64,000 bases of DNA from Diploscapter coronatus (lineage: Eukaryota; Nematoda; Chromadorea; Rhabditida; Rhabditidae). This document shows, in pieces, positions 1-12,316 of the stretch; within the stretch, counting starts at the first letter, position 1; each line of letters begins with the position of its first letter. A program made the position numbers and the translations under genes. The DNA lies in the NCBI GenBank assembly GCA_964036155.1, contig OZ038423.1, forward strand, positions 8,199,249-8,263,248, read 5' to 3'. Under the pieces are notes generated by a model. It saw only the letters and a list, made by a program, of their open reading frames with translations. It had not been told where the DNA came from and ran no database searches.

Positions 1-2123
1 TGAGCGGCTCGAGATGCCTCAGTATGAGGGGAGACTCGCCCAGCTCGGGGGACATTGACAGACTGTCATCGTTCGAATTCAGTACCACCACAGAATCGTT
101 GCTGGAAAAAAGCCAAATCAATGACGAGATTTTCATAGGATTTCAAAAGTGGTTAATGGGGCTAATTCTAACAAGAAATTGAAAATGACTGTAGTAGACG
201 CTTGCTTGAAAGGTTACAAGGTGCAATTTTCGAAAGATGATTGTACTTTTCCTCCGAAAAAGTAACAAGATATCGTTGTCAGAATGTGCAACCATTTTAA
301 AAACTATTTTCGACGATTTACTTACTTCTCCTTGACAGTCAATGGCTCTTCAATCGAAGTATCTGTGTCGACTTCTTTCTGATTCAAAATCCTTTTCCGC
401 GAACAACTCGCCTCTCTGCCGGGTGTCTTGTTAGAGGTTCTGGAAGAAGTTTAGCTTCACATTTTGGAATTTTAACAGGATTATCACTGATTATTCATCT
501 GAAAACTCGGAAAGACGAATACTAAATGAAATCACAAAATATCCTGTTGCCGAAATCATTTTTCTGCTATTTCTTTGTGTAAATGTAATTGAAATTGATG
601 GTTAAGTTAAGTTTGGAAAATTGCAAAAAAAAACTACTCGAAAAAAAGTGAAATTAATGAAAGTAACCTCTTGGAAGTGGAACAGTCGGTCTCTGCATTA
701 GGAGTGGATGGATGAAAGTCGGGCAAAGGGGCCAATCGTTGTGTGGCAAAGAATTCCTCCACATTCCTGGAACAGCAAAATACTGTTCAGAAAATGAATA
801 GTTGCCTACTTTTTCCTTTTGATTTCGACATTCTCTGGATCGTTTTCGAATTCGTCCGCCTCCTTTGCTAACCCCTCCAACATTCGCTGCGTCTGTGCGG
901 GAAGTTCCACTCGACCGCCTTGCTTCTTCAACGCATCGTCGTACTGAAAGCGAACAATTCAAATGAAATAGTAATGGATTTGATATTATCAATGCGCAAA
1001 AGAGGCTAATCGAACATAGAAGGGAAAGCATACTCTGGCAACTATTTCACGAAAGTGTTCAGTTGAGAAAGTAAACACCTTTTCTCTGAATGCTCTAGCC
1101 GTCGATGACCTCTTTTTTACTTGCCACTAATAAAATGCATCACTGTATTTTATTAGAAACTTTCTTACTTTCCCAAAATCATAAAATTCAGATAGTTTAT
1201 TCTCTGGCAAGGAATGAATACGTTTAGGATACAAGAATGTGGGTATTTTTAATGATAAAACTATCGTGCTCATTGTTAGAATTCGGCGCTGGAAAGAGTA
1301 CGCTCCAATGAGAAATGGATGTTCTCTTTTATTGGGGAGAAAGAAGAAAAGGAAAAACTCATTTTGCATTGAAGCGATCTTCCAGCAATGAACACGATAG
1401 TCTTGTTTAGAATGCCCACTCCTTTTTAAAAAAATGTTCTTTTTTGAATTTAAAAAATTAAGGAAACATTCATAAGTAGTCAGAAGAATCTTACTTCCTG
1501 GAGAAGGTTGACGAATTTGTCGATGTTGTTGGAGAGATTGGCGAAGAGGTTCGATTTGACGATCTTGCCGGCGCCAGTCTCGACGGGATAGAGACAAGAC
1601 GGACAGAGGATCTCCGAGTAGTTCATTCCATCGAAGGAGCGGATGCAGTCCCAGCAGAACACGTGCTTGCACGAAGTCCCCAAATGCTGTAGCTGATCTG
1701 TCGGAGTGCGGCTGAAATCGACATAAACCAATTGATAAGGACTGGCAAAGATATGACTTTTCCTGATCATGTCAACAGATTTCACGGCATTTCGTCTATC
1801 ACTCAGAAAAAATATCAGTGCCAGAAGAAAAATAAAACTTTCGAATTAAAAGTGTTACTGTGAAGTCAATTATTTGCAAACTTGTTCGTAGTTTTGAGTT
1901 TTAATAATTTTATTCTGAATCTTCCGAGTCGGGTTAAAATTCTTAATGATTTGGATCTGAATTTCAAGGCCAAAAATCCCTCGAATTCAAAATCATAATT
2001 CCGAACTGTCCTTATAATTTATAAAATTTCAAAAATGACCGACCATTTTACGCAGGAAATCACTTTTCGGAAATTCTCTGCCGCCTCGAATGTGTACTCG
2101 AAAATCGGCTTCTGCTTCGACAT
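1..2123 (-). CDS. BARD1/BRCA1-like RING-finger protein, N-terminal part (runs off left edge)
   Basis: Five exons can be joined in frame: 2044-2123, 1495-1711, 810-943, 326-439 and 1-101 (partial), giving about 215 residues. The first exon starts MSKQKPIFEYTFEAAENF and ends at the first zinc-binding pair CVKC. Exon 2 supplies CKH, FCWDC and LCPSC, completing a C3HC4 RING (residues about 24-70). A helix-like tail with SNLFANLSNNIDKFVNLLQE follows, as after the BARD1 and BRCA1 RINGs, which use flanking helices to form the heterodimeric ubiquitin ligase in DNA repair. Later exons are charged and Ser-rich, as expected before the C-terminal ankyrin/BRCT part, which lies outside the window. A TTTCAG acceptor lies 10 bases upstream of the ATG, so the 5' end may be trans-spliced or have an upstream exon. 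The RING is clear; the choice of BARD1 over BRCA1 rests on the spacing and helix pattern only. Confidence 0.72.
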
Positions 2124-2605
2124 TGCCGAGCCCACTGAAAGACAAATGTTTATCATTATGTTTTATTTCGGTGAAACGGAGCGGAACAGAATCGCATAAA
2201 ACATGAAAAGAAGAATGAAGGTTGTCAAAATACACCTTGTACGAATTTCCGATATTCAAACGCAAAAGTTTCCCGCATTTCCAAAGAGCATGGCCTTATA
2301 CACCGCGATTTCCCACTCTCAGCCTTCATTTCGTTAGCGCTCTAGCCTCAGTGTTCTGACACCAGTAATGTATGAATTTTATCTTACAAGCTAAGATGAT
2401 ACACTTTGATATCAGCTAGCTTCGAACAGAATGAATAAGCAGTGTTTTTATTGAACATTTGACAAATTTTTAGAATATATTTAAATTGATAAGGTAAAAT
2501 GAGTAAATCAATTCAAGTAAAAAAAGTAATTATAAGGAGTCGTGAGCTGTATAAACTTTGCCAATACATATAGAACGCCTTTTCACACTTTATCATAATT
2601 TCAGG

Positions 2606-5436
2606 TCAGTTTGTTGGCGCTTGTGCTGATAATAAAATACTATTCGAGTTTAGTTGCTTCGGACGATGAGGTGTGACCTTAATAACTCTGACTGATTCTT
2701 TCTTAGTCGATGACATAGTAGTGTTGCTCTTCTGAAATTGTTCCTATTTATTTTACATGCACATTTACATAAACTACCTTGATCAATCCTCTCACTAAGA
2801 AAAACATGGTAATTATTTGGAGGCATGGTCCATATAGGGAAATAATGCCAGCAATGCTCTGAAAGTTTTTTTTAATGCTTTCTTGGTAGAAAATTTAACC
2901 TATTCTAGTGTGGACTCATTTCTTATGTTAGAAAAGTATGCTACTCAAGGTTTATTCAGAAAAATAATTCCTAATTTTACAGTTGCTCTTTCTAGACACT
3001 TAACACGAAAGGGGTATTTTGGTTTCTTGAAGCACGATTAGCCTAGTTCTATTCTTAAAAATTCAAAGTAACATTCATGTACCTCCTATCCGACGCAAAA
3101 AAATATTATCGTTTATGCAAATAATGATAAAATGGCAAGTTCGAAGGATTCACTATTTAGAACGTTCCTTTAGGATTTCTCAGTGCATATTTTCAGGATA
3201 TATGTTGGTAAAATAGACCTTTCCATTTCTTTTGTTAGTTAATATGAAAATCTATTAATAATGCTTACGTCTATATAAATTATCACATTGCTTAACAAAG
3301 ATCCATCGATCAAACATCTATCTAAAATATTCTAGTAAGTTCTCTCAAACCTCCAACTTTGAAGCTATGAAACTAGTTAATTTATGCTATTTTTCGTTGA
3401 ATCGTGAACAATTTTCATTGTTTCAAACAAATTCTTTCGATACTATCGTTCTTTAGGTAAAAGCGTTTTAAAAGATATCGAATCTCTTTACTTTTTCTGT
3501 TTGTAAATAAACAAAGAGATATTCTACTATGACTTATACAATGGGACAAAATAGCTTAGGAGTGATAAATTGCATTAAAACTGCTTTTGAACAAGTCATT
3601 CCGTACTCGCTGTAACGAATCTCGACATTTTAAACCAGAGATTGGTTATAAATATAAACGAATGCATGATTTGGTGTATTAACTAAGTTTGAGAAATCAA
3701 TTATTTACAAAAATTCGTCCTCTTAATAGACTCATTACTTGTGGAAAAATTATTACAACGAAAACATAATTAATTTTGCACAGGATGTTTAAGACATCGA
3801 AATTAAAAGAACATCCTACCTACAGGTCTCTGTTTCTGATCGTCCCAAACAAAGCAATAACTATATAGTTGAAAAATAGTTATATCATATGCTATCACTT
3901 CACATAAAATCTAAACGTTATAAATATTCATTTTCGACATAATATGGTGCAACATTGATTGGGCTAGCTTACATGCACGATTAGGCATCGATTTAAGAGT
4001 CGTTCCGAATTTCTTGCACTTTGGCTCAGATTGCCATACGACTTAAAACGCTGCTTTAGATAAATAAACGCGACAATGCTAATTATCGTCTGAGCACAAC
4101 TTGCTATAATCGGAGCTATTATATCGTAAAGATTCTAAAAATTATCTATATTGTTGACATTAATCATTTTTATTTTGATAATATTCGTTTAACTTACAGT
4201 CAATTGATTAAAATAAAAAGCCACTGTATAAAATCGTGTATTAACAATATCAGAAATATTCAAAATTTGATATTCATCCAAGCAGGCAATTGAAAATTGA
4301 ATTAGTTGGACGATACAGCCAAAAATAATATGAAATCCGACTAATATCCAAAATATAATGGTGAATAGCTGAGTTAGTTTTTCGTTACAATGACTAAATT
4401 GAACCATTTTGTATCAAAACTGACATATGTATGTGGAAGAAATTCTAACAGTGAAAATGTCCTAGCTCTATGTATCGTAACTGCAGTCGAAACGAATATG
4501 ATGGCCATAATTAACCATGTATCTTTAAACATCCGAAACAATTCACGCAATATTATCTAAAATTCCATTTATCAACTATCAATGTAAAATTTAAATTATA
4601 TTAGATTTAAATCAACTTTATATATCAAATAAATTTAAAATAAAGTGGTATTTTAGTTATTTGGAAAAGTTGCGATAGAAAAGTAGGGACATTATGGCGA
4701 AATAATATATGGAAAACTATAATAATACGATCCATACTATTTCTCAAAACGTTAACACCTTTCTGTAGCAACATAGACGATATTTTAAACGATTCGCTTA
4801 AATTGTAGATAGCTATTGATTAATAAACGTGGTTAAAATTTGAAATTATCTTACCACGAATCTGTTATAATCTCGGCAGCAAAATTGCAAAGTTAGATTA
4901 TGGATAAGACCCGAAAACTAAAGTATTATCCTGTTTCAATGCATATATTGAAAACTGCATCATAAAAATAATAATATAAAACTTACGTCTATAAATGAAC
5001 AGATAAAATAGAGTATATTTAGAATGAATAAAGCGATTATTAATTTTTCGAATTGTGAAAACTTTCCACGTTTTCGAAATAACCGATATATCGCAAATAT
5101 GCCGATAAGAACCGGCACTAATAAAATGAAATACAAAATGGCCATGATTTGAAACTCTAGATGAATTTATTTTTTGGAGATAACATCGATATAAAACTAT
5201 TTAACTAACCTATAGTAAATGCATGTTGACGAAGTAGGTAAACTTTCCACGCAATGATGAATTGGTAGAGTAATGTATCTGATGTTAAATATTCTAAAGT
5301 AGTAAATTGTTACTAAGGTTTATAAAAAAAAAAGCAATGCAGAATAGTATGTAAGAATAGGTAAACTGAAAATTAATTCACCTTCACAAATTTCATGATT
5401 CCTTGCATAAGGCGTAGGTTTATGGCACCGATACAT
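2606..5436 (-). CDS. seven-transmembrane chemoreceptor-like protein
   Basis: Eleven exons join in phase to a 400-residue frame: 5382-5436, 5210-5293, 4987-5156, 4855-4917, 4691-4762, 4450-4556, 4198-4393, 3973-4134, 3824-3910, 2778-2858 and 2606-2731. Predicted membrane segments include MAILYFILLVPVLIGIFAIY, LIIALFILNILYFICSFI, TWLIMAIIFVSTAVTI, LFTIIFWILVGFHIIFGCIV, IIASCAQTIISIVAFIYL, a segment around ILCEVIAYDITIFQ, and SIAGIISLYGPCLQIITMFF. The IHRARTF motif after segment 3 recalls the E/DR-type motif of nematode serpentine receptors, and the loop before segment 6 recalls the Sra/Srab group. The C-terminal tail is Ser/Lys rich. The family assignment is tentative. The weakest points are the donor of exon 4691-4762 (GTCCCT) and the 965-nt intron before the last two exons; without the latter, the frame would stop at 3803. 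Confidence 0.55.
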
Positions 5437-5680
5437 TCGATTCTGCGAATTATTTCTCTAATGATAATAAATCTGTAGAATAACAATTTGAGAAAAATGA
5501 TCTCAATACAGTACGATTTAGAAAGGGTAGCGCTTTGGAAACAAAAATGGCGAAACTTGAAATGGATCGAGAAGCAGTGCAAGACGTTGCTTAGGCAATT
5601 ATCTTTGTATTTATAGTACTCGCTTAGAAGATATACTTTTTGGATAATTCAAAAGTGCACCTGCGTTAAGATTTGTTTGC

Positions 5681-5729
5681 CCTCTTGTAGTTTTTACCAG
5701 ATCTTTCACCTGGTAAAAACTACAAGAGG
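5681..5729. repeat. perfect 20-bp inverted repeat (hairpin)
   Basis: The arm at 5681-5700 (CCTCTTGTAGTTTTTACCAG) is the exact reverse complement of 5710-5729, separated by 9 bases. It lies between the receptor gene and the F-box/kelch gene. It could be a foldback remnant or a transcribed hairpin. Confidence 0.8.
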
Positions 5730-5868
5730 CTAAAAAATTAATTAGTTTGAGAATTAGGTCGTGTGGTGAAATCGTATATAAATTATCATCAGGGTTGTTT
5801 ACGGCGCAGCTGATTTTCATTGGGATGTGATGCGGGCAGTGTGGAATTTTTGGAAAAAACTTGTAGTT

Positions 5869-6271
5869 GCCATTTGACTGCACCGCCAACATCCCTGCAC
5901 GTCTGTATGATGCTAAAAAATTGCTTTCGTTTTCTGCTCAAATTTGCAGGTGATTTGTTCGCAATTCCTTTTAAACGAGAAAATGTTTAGCTTATTCTAA
6001 TCTCGCTGCATTAAATCATGTACACAAGTCGAAATAACAACTTGAACGTAGTTAATTCTGTGAAATCTGTATTTATTTTCAATTTAATTTATAATGTCAA
6101 TTTTGATAGCTTGTCGTGAATTACAGGTAGAAATCACTTTTTAGTATCAATCAAAACTACTAATTTTTTTTGCAGTATCTGTTTATTTGTCCAAGCTTAT
6201 ATCTAAAGATGTGATCATCCAATTGAGATGGGGCTTGCACCAGAGATGTTGGCGGTGCAGTAAAATGGCGC
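5869..6271. repeat. 403-bp element with about 29-bp inverted ends
   Basis: The left end contains CTGCACCGCCAACATC and the right end its complement GATGTTGGCGGTGCAG. The match extends outward to GCCATTT/AAAATGGCG with a few mismatches. No ORF lies inside. This is consistent with a non-autonomous foldback or MITE. A GC-rich patch with GCCGCGAAGCGGC follows at about 6350-6372. Confidence 0.6.
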
Positions 6272-6628
6272 ACCACAAGGTCAAAAAATTTCGCGCATCG
6301 TACCGCAAATATCCGTTTCGCACTTTTGCGAAGCAAAAGTCCTAGACAAGCCCAGCCGCGAAGCGGCCGGGTGAAGGCTAGTTATTTATTGTTTTCTTGA
6401 ATTTGCTGATAATGACATTGTCGCAAATAATGGAGAGTAAATGACAGGATCGGGCTGTCTGAAGTTCGAAAAAATTGAACTGAACTTCCGGACAGTTTAA
6501 AGTTCAGTTCGTACAACCCTGATTAAAAGGAATATTTATTTCAGCTTCAATTATCCCTCATCACCTTTCGAGAGTTGTCTGTATCATGTGCATAGAATTA
6601 AAATGTACGAAATTGAATAAAGATACTT

Positions 6629-6634
6629 TTTATT
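6629..6634 (-). terminator. poly(A) signal of the F-box/kelch gene
   Basis: AATAAA on the minus strand, about 50 bases beyond the stop codon at 6686. Confidence 0.45.
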
Positions 6635-6685
6635 AGAATTATATGAAAATAAAAAAAAAACTTCAATGTATTGAAATTGAAGACT

Positions 6686-8880
6686 TCAGATATTCAATTT
6701 CCCAACCTCTCGCCATTCATTCGTTTGTGGATCGTATCCCTCGATAGAATTGCAAAAATTTTCAAATACTCCTCTTTGATATCTAAGTTAACAACTATTT
6801 CGTATAAAGGTATGCAAAATCTCAGCTCACCCTCCGATTGCATGCAATTTTCCGTTGGCGACAATCAGCGAATGACGATATCTTGCATAATTCATATCAG
6901 CGATTCGAGAAATTTGATTGTCAACTGGAGCTGAGGGGTCGAAACTCAGACAGGATTTAAGTGGCCAATTATCACTAAATATATAATGATACATTATTTA
7001 TCATATAAAATTAACGACTTCCATCCTCCAGTTATGTAAATTCTTCCATTCAGCGATGCAACTCCGAAAGAAATTCGTCTTTCTGGAATCTCTCCAATTT
7101 CAATCCATTCCCGTTCATCGTCTGATAATCGATATATCTTTCGGCTATTTCTTCCATCAATAACTGAATACCCATAATTGCAATAATGAATATGCTATAA
7201 TGTGACCGTATAAAATTCCATCGCATGTTATTGTTTGAGCAGAACTAATTGGAAGAGGAAAAACAGGTCCTGTTTGCCATTGTCCATCTATTAAAACCTA
7301 AACTACTTATTTTATGGGCTTTCATTTGATCTTCTTACATAAACTAGATTCGAATAGTCCGCATATAATCCAGAAACCCTTCCACCCAAATAATACAATT
7401 TATCTTTAAAATAAGCGACAGATGCACCATTACGCCATTCAGGAGGATCTGGGCCTGTAAACTTTTTTGAATAGATCATTCATGGGTTTGTTGATAAGAC
7501 CTCTTGAAATCTGTCGAGTATTCAAGTCAAATATTTCAAATGATTTAGTTATGTCGCTAATTACAAAAATCTGAAATCTGAAAAATGATTCAAAATAATG
7601 AACACAAGAACTCACTTTATTCTGTGTAGTTGCTACTTGATATGGCAAATAATAACTGTGGAATTTTGTAATCTCGACTGGGCAGGTATATGAATTGAAC
7701 AAGCCTATCCTTCCTTCATTTTCACCATTATTTCGATAATGAACTAAATTATTACGAGTCATTTCAAAGTCTCTTACTTAGCTTTCAACATAATTTCTTA
7801 CGATAGAATAAAATTCTGTGCAAATAAACCTCTCCGACGTCACGCCATTCATTTGTTTGTAGGTCGTATCCCTCGATTGAATTACAGAAATTTGCATATA
7901 CATTTCGTTGAAATCTAAGTTAACAATCTTTCGTATAAAAATATGCAAAATCTCAGCTCACCCTCCGATTGCATGCAATTTTCCGTTGGCGACAACCAGC
8001 GAATGCTGATATCTTGCATGATTCATATCAGCGATTTGAGAAATTCGACTGTCAACTGGAGCTGAGGGGTCGAAACTCAGACAGGATTTAAGTGGCCAAT
8101 TATCACTAAATATATAATGATACATTATTTATCATACAAAAGTAATGACTGGTATTCTCCAGATATGTAAATTCTTCCATTCAGCGATGCAACTTCGAAT
8201 GAAACTCGTCTTTCTGGAATCTCTCCAACTTCAATCCATTCCCGTTCATCGTCTGATAATCGATATATCTTTCGGCTATTTCTTCCATCAATAACTAAAT
8301 ATCCATAATTGCAATAATGAATATGCTATAATGTGACCGTATAAAATTTCATCACATGCTATTATTTGAACAGAACTAATTGGAAGAGGAAAAACAGGTC
8401 CTGTTTGCCATTGTCCATCTATTAAAACCTAAACTACTTATTTTATGGGCTTTCATTTGATCTTCTTACATAAACTAGATTCGAATAGTCCGCATATAAT
8501 CCAGAAACCCTTCCACCCAAATAATACAATTTACTTTTAAAATAAGCGATAGATGCAAATATACGCCATTCGGGAGGATTTGGTCCTGCAAAGGATGGAA
8601 TCAAATTAAACCAATCTACTGGCTTTTGTAATGATACCTCTATTAATTTGTCGAGTATTCAGATCAAAGATTTCAAAGAGCTCTTTTTTACTGTCCAATG
8701 CAAAAATCTAAAATTTACAAAATTGACAATGCCAAATAAACTAATCTACCTTATCTTTTGTGGTTGCAACTTCCGATGGCGATAAATAACTAGTAAATTT
8801 AGCTATGTAATCAACAGAATTAGTATGCAAGTCAAGCAGACAAATTCTTCCTTCATAAATACTGTTGTTTCTATAAAATA
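6686..8880 (-). repeat. tandem duplication of a seven-exon kelch cassette
   Basis: Unit A (7802-8880) and unit B (6686-7743) are offset by about 1137 bp. Long exon stretches and several introns are nearly identical, for example 7290-7400 versus 8420-8530 and 6820-6980 versus 7950-8110. The cassette's first exon and the LNTRQI exon are more diverged. Confidence 0.85.
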
Positions 8881-9080
8881 CTAAAATAAAATTAATTTTC
8901 GCTCGTACAACAGAATATTTTCCTACGATAGAATAAAGTTTTCCTTTCGAGCGCCATCGGCAGATATCTCTTGATTATTTTCATCATTCGATTGTTAGTC
9001 CAGGCCAATTGTCCCAGGTCTTTGAATTCGGGATATTGACAGATTAACAATATCAATTCGACTGGCAAATTGGCTAACAT
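6686..9080 (-). CDS. F-box/kelch-repeat protein with internal tandem duplication
   Basis: Fifteen exons join without a stop to 584 residues: 8927-9080, 8750-8880, 8638-8707, 8470-8585, 8338-8428, 8150-8294, 7962-8105, 7802-7914, 7616-7743, 7501-7570, 7339-7454, 7207-7297, 7019-7163, 6831-6974 and 6686-6782. Residues 1-45 are an F-box (MLANLPVELILLICQYPEF, then LAWTNNRMMKIIKRYL), which in this family binds Skp1 in SCF ubiquitin ligases. The rest contains kelch-type repeats with the motifs LYYLGGRVSGLYADYSNLVY, VASLNGRIYI, RYQHSLVVANGKLHAIGG and GYDLQTNEWRDVGE, a likely beta-propeller for substrate binding. Exons 2-8 and 9-15 are two copies of one cassette with the same phases and, for exons 3-7 versus 10-14, identical lengths (70, 116, 91, 145, 144). 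The second copy has no F-box exon but is entered in frame through exon 8. Confidence 0.8.
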
Positions 9081-10307
9081 CCTTGTTAAGAGACCTAAAC
9101 AATCAGCATAGTATTATTTAAAAATGGAAAAAGTAAAAGAGTATTGATTGAATGAGAAATCAAGTTGAGATTCGGAATATACAGATTGAAGCTAAAAATA
9201 AATGAAGAAGAAAAAAAAAAGATCATTTATGGATGACGAGTATTGAGAACTGAATGAGAAGGATGACGAATTTGGCAAATGGATCTTTGGGTCACTTACT
9301 CGGTTTTTCTGTACCTTTTCATCCACTATTTCTCTCTTCATTGATTATGCAGGTGATTTTGGAGGTGTGTTGTGACTACTTTCAAGCCTTTGGTTAAAAT
9401 TGTCTTCACATTTATGATCGTAGTCTGTCTAGCAAGTTTAAATGAAGTAGAATTGAACTGGATCTGGATTGGGGAAAAATTAGTTTTGAACTTCATAAAT
9501 TTATGTTTGATGACCAGATTTGAAAGACCATTAAACAGGAACGACAGAAGTAGATGAAATAATGATGTCGGTCACTTTACCGGGTGCCTAAGAATGCACA
9601 GATCTAGGGAGGATTTACAATTAAGTCAAGACTGCTCTATGACCAATCCGCCATAATATTTGCTTCACAACTTTGTATCTCTAACCTGAAATTTCAAAAT
9701 TTAGAAAAATCCTGCAATATGCATACCAATCGATAGAGCTTGAAAAACGGCAACTTTTGTGAAGATACTAGATGATTTCTTGTTATGATATGTGTGGTAT
9801 GGAGGTTTGAATGGATCAGACCCACAAAAATTCATAACTTTTCGAAAGTCTTTTATAGCAAAAAAGTTTTCTTTGTACCGACTGCAGACCATTTTTTCGC
9901 GAAAATCGAAAATTCTGCGTGGGCATGACTCCGCCCACACGAGGGGGCGGGGCCAAACAAACCCATTTTTGTGATTTGTAAAAATGGTCCATTACTTTTG
10001 TCCACGCGAAAATTAAAAAATTGAATTTTGGCGCCAAAATATTTGCGAGGTGCGCCAGATTTGGCATTCATCGTAAAGCTTATTCAGAGTATATAATAGT
10101 TAAAAAGATTTTTGAAAAAGAACAACCTTGAGGCTAGTAAAGAGCATAAGGCTGCTAGCGGGAAACAACCACTTTCAGTTAATTTCATCGTTCTGTTGTT
10201 CCCGAGTTTTCATTTTCTCTGTTCGCTATTGTTCGGAGTTTTTCTAGTTTCTATCGTTTATTTTATGAACCCCTTTCGGACGATCATTTCCATTTTCAGG
10301 CATTTCC
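9081..10307. other. intergenic region between the divergent F-box/kelch and H1 genes
   Basis: No convincing exon was found. The region includes a GC-rich patch around 9915-9960 (two copies of CCGCCCACA/GGGGCGGGGCC-like sequence) and short ORFs on both strands that lack splice-site or family support. It should contain both promoters. The TTTTCAG at 10293-10299 is the likely acceptor for the first H1 coding exon. Confidence 0.5.
10291..10299 (+). promoter_or_regulatory. splice acceptor just upstream of the H1 start codon
   Basis: CATTTTCAG ends 8 bases before the H1 ATG. This distance is typical of spliced-leader trans-splicing in nematodes, but a cis-spliced 5' UTR exon is also possible. Confidence 0.5.
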
Positions 10308-12316
10308 ATGGCAGTCACTGTAGTCGCTCAGACCAAGGTCAGTCCGAATAAGAAACATGAAATTTTAAACTTGGCCTAAAATTTGTTGAAATGCTCAAAA
10401 TTCGACGATTTTCTAGATTAAAAAATTCTGGACTTTAAGAACTTGAAAGCGACAAAGCTTATCGGGTGTAGGCATGCGACCTTTCTGAACTTATCAAAAG
10501 TGTTGGGATTTCGAATTTTAGGTCAAGGTTAAATTTTTAAGAGACTTGTTAGAAACTTCACCGAATCGAAAATTAGTTTATTAATTATGTGGACGGTGGG
10601 GAGAATTCTAAATCTGATGAGTTTTCAACAAGTCTCGATAAGATTCTATGAAGAAAATGACTTTAATTCAGGTGAAGACGCCGAAGATGAAGTCCGTGAA
10701 GACAGCTCCTTCCCACCCGACCTACCTGAAGATGATCCAGGAAGCGATCGCCTCCATCAAGGATCGCAAGGGGGCCAGTCGCCAGGCCATAAAGGCATTC
10801 ATTGCTGAGGTTCGAGAAAATGAACTCTTCTTGCCTTGCTCAGTCAGTCACCATTTATAAATGTCATTTGTCTTTGCGCTTATTCCTTCCTTTCCTAAAG
10901 ATGATAACGTTTATAAGTGGAGACGGACAAATGCAATAGACACTATCGACAGAAAATGAATTGGCACTTGCAGAAGTACATGCTGGACGACAACACAGGC
11001 AACTTCACCCGCAACCTCAACAACACTTTGAAGAAGGGGGTCACCGATGGCACTTTCAAACAGGTCGGTTACAAGGACAGACATGTCGGAACTCGACTCA
11101 AATTCAGCTTGTTTTTAGTTTTGGTTCGAACTGAAGGAAAGTTGAGTTCGAATTTCATTATTTTTCAAACATCAAAACATGTCTTCCAAGATAATATTTG
11201 AATCGTTGATTGCGCTTCAGCCTTACGGCAACCAGGGCCGCTTCGGTCTGGGAGAGGCAGCCGCGAAGAAGAAGAGGGCCACCAAGGCGGAGTCTTCTCA
11301 CTCGGGCTCTCTCGACAAGAAGAAGAAGACCAAGTCAGCCGGCTCTGCCTCCTCCATTCCCAAGGCCAAGGTAGGGTAGTCACGTTAAATCCGAGGAAAA
11401 TTTTAATTTTTCTTATGAACACCTTCACCTATAAATTTTTTTTTCGAAACAAGTTCACTAAAACACTGCATTAGCACTCGATTTTAGCTTTCTTGATGAA
11501 ATTTTGATAAGGCTAAACGAATCTTATGGGAAAGCATGGACAAATAATTTTTTTAAGAAGAATTTTTCAGTCTGCGCCCAAGACCAAGACTACTGGAACT
11601 ACCAAGGTTTGATCAAATTAATGAGAAAGGACAAATGATAAATTGATTGAATTTCAGAAGGCTGCCGCCACGAAGTCGGCCAAGTCTTCAGTGGCGAAAT
11701 CTACTGAAGCGACGAAGAAGACCTCTGCCAAAGCCAAGACGAGTACTAAGACTGTCAAGACGGCAAAGGAGAACAAGGGAAAGAAGACGGTCGACGACAC
11801 GCAACCCTCCAAGAAGGCTACCACCAAGGCTCCTGCTGTTTCCAAGGTAGGAGTTTTGAAACTGGCTTCTTGAATTAAGACGAAAATAGACTCGAAAAAG
11901 AAATACGCCTTGAAATTTCATTTTGGAGAGCTCGAGTTAGGGCCTGGTAGGCTGATATTGGTCCTAGCATATGCACAACATTGTTTATAAACTTGATGGT
12001 ATGACCTGATCACTACCATACCTTTTCTCTAGCCATAATCATTCAAGCTTTCACTTATCAGACATGCATCATTTTCAAGTATGCTCCCTGTTTTTATTTA
12101 ACATTCCCTAACTCGTTCTAATGTAAGAATTCCCATACTTATCGTTTTTTTTTTCGATTAAAATTTGAGAATCCATGGGCATTATAGAAAACCAAAAAAT
12201 GGGAAATCCCTGAGACTTTTTCCATGCAAATTATTGATTTGCCCTGAATTGACATATTCATCGACTTTCAGAAGGCCTCTTCGATGAAGAAGCCGTCTAC
12301 AAAGACAAATGTCTAG
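10308..12316 (+). CDS. linker histone H1 (HIS-24-like)
   Basis: Seven exons (10308-10337, 10672-10809, 10974-11063, 11221-11370, 11571-11606, 11658-11846, 12272-12316) encode 225 residues, a normal H1 size. After MAVTVVAQTK and a short basic N-terminus comes the winged-helix globular domain: HPTYLKMIQEAIASIKDRKG, SRQAIKAFIAE, KYMLDD, FTRNLNNTLKKGVTDGTFKQ, then PYGNQGRFGLGEAA. The C-terminal tail is Lys/Ala/Ser/Thr rich, as in chromatin-compacting H1 tails. Every intron is phase 0, so tail exons could be skipped without shifting the frame. Exons are clearly richer in G+C and in AAG/GCC codons than the introns. The introns and the downstream AATAAA indicate a polyadenylated, replication-independent type. 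Nematode HIS-24 is the closest named family I recognise; the particular H1 paralogue is uncertain. Confidence 0.92.

Noticed and set aside
3580..3730. Minus-strand segment LIHQIMHSFIFITNLWFKMS as an extra receptor exon
   Set aside because: It is open for 28 codons after a TTAG acceptor, but no phase-compatible link to both neighbours was found, and the seven membrane segments are complete without it.
6271..6530. GC-rich patch with short palindromes as an RNA gene
   Set aside because: No tRNA, rRNA or snRNA consensus boxes could be recognised.
11643..11921. Arg/Pro-rich and minus-strand ORFs within H1
   Set aside because: Frame shadows of the Lys/Ala-rich H1 tail exon.
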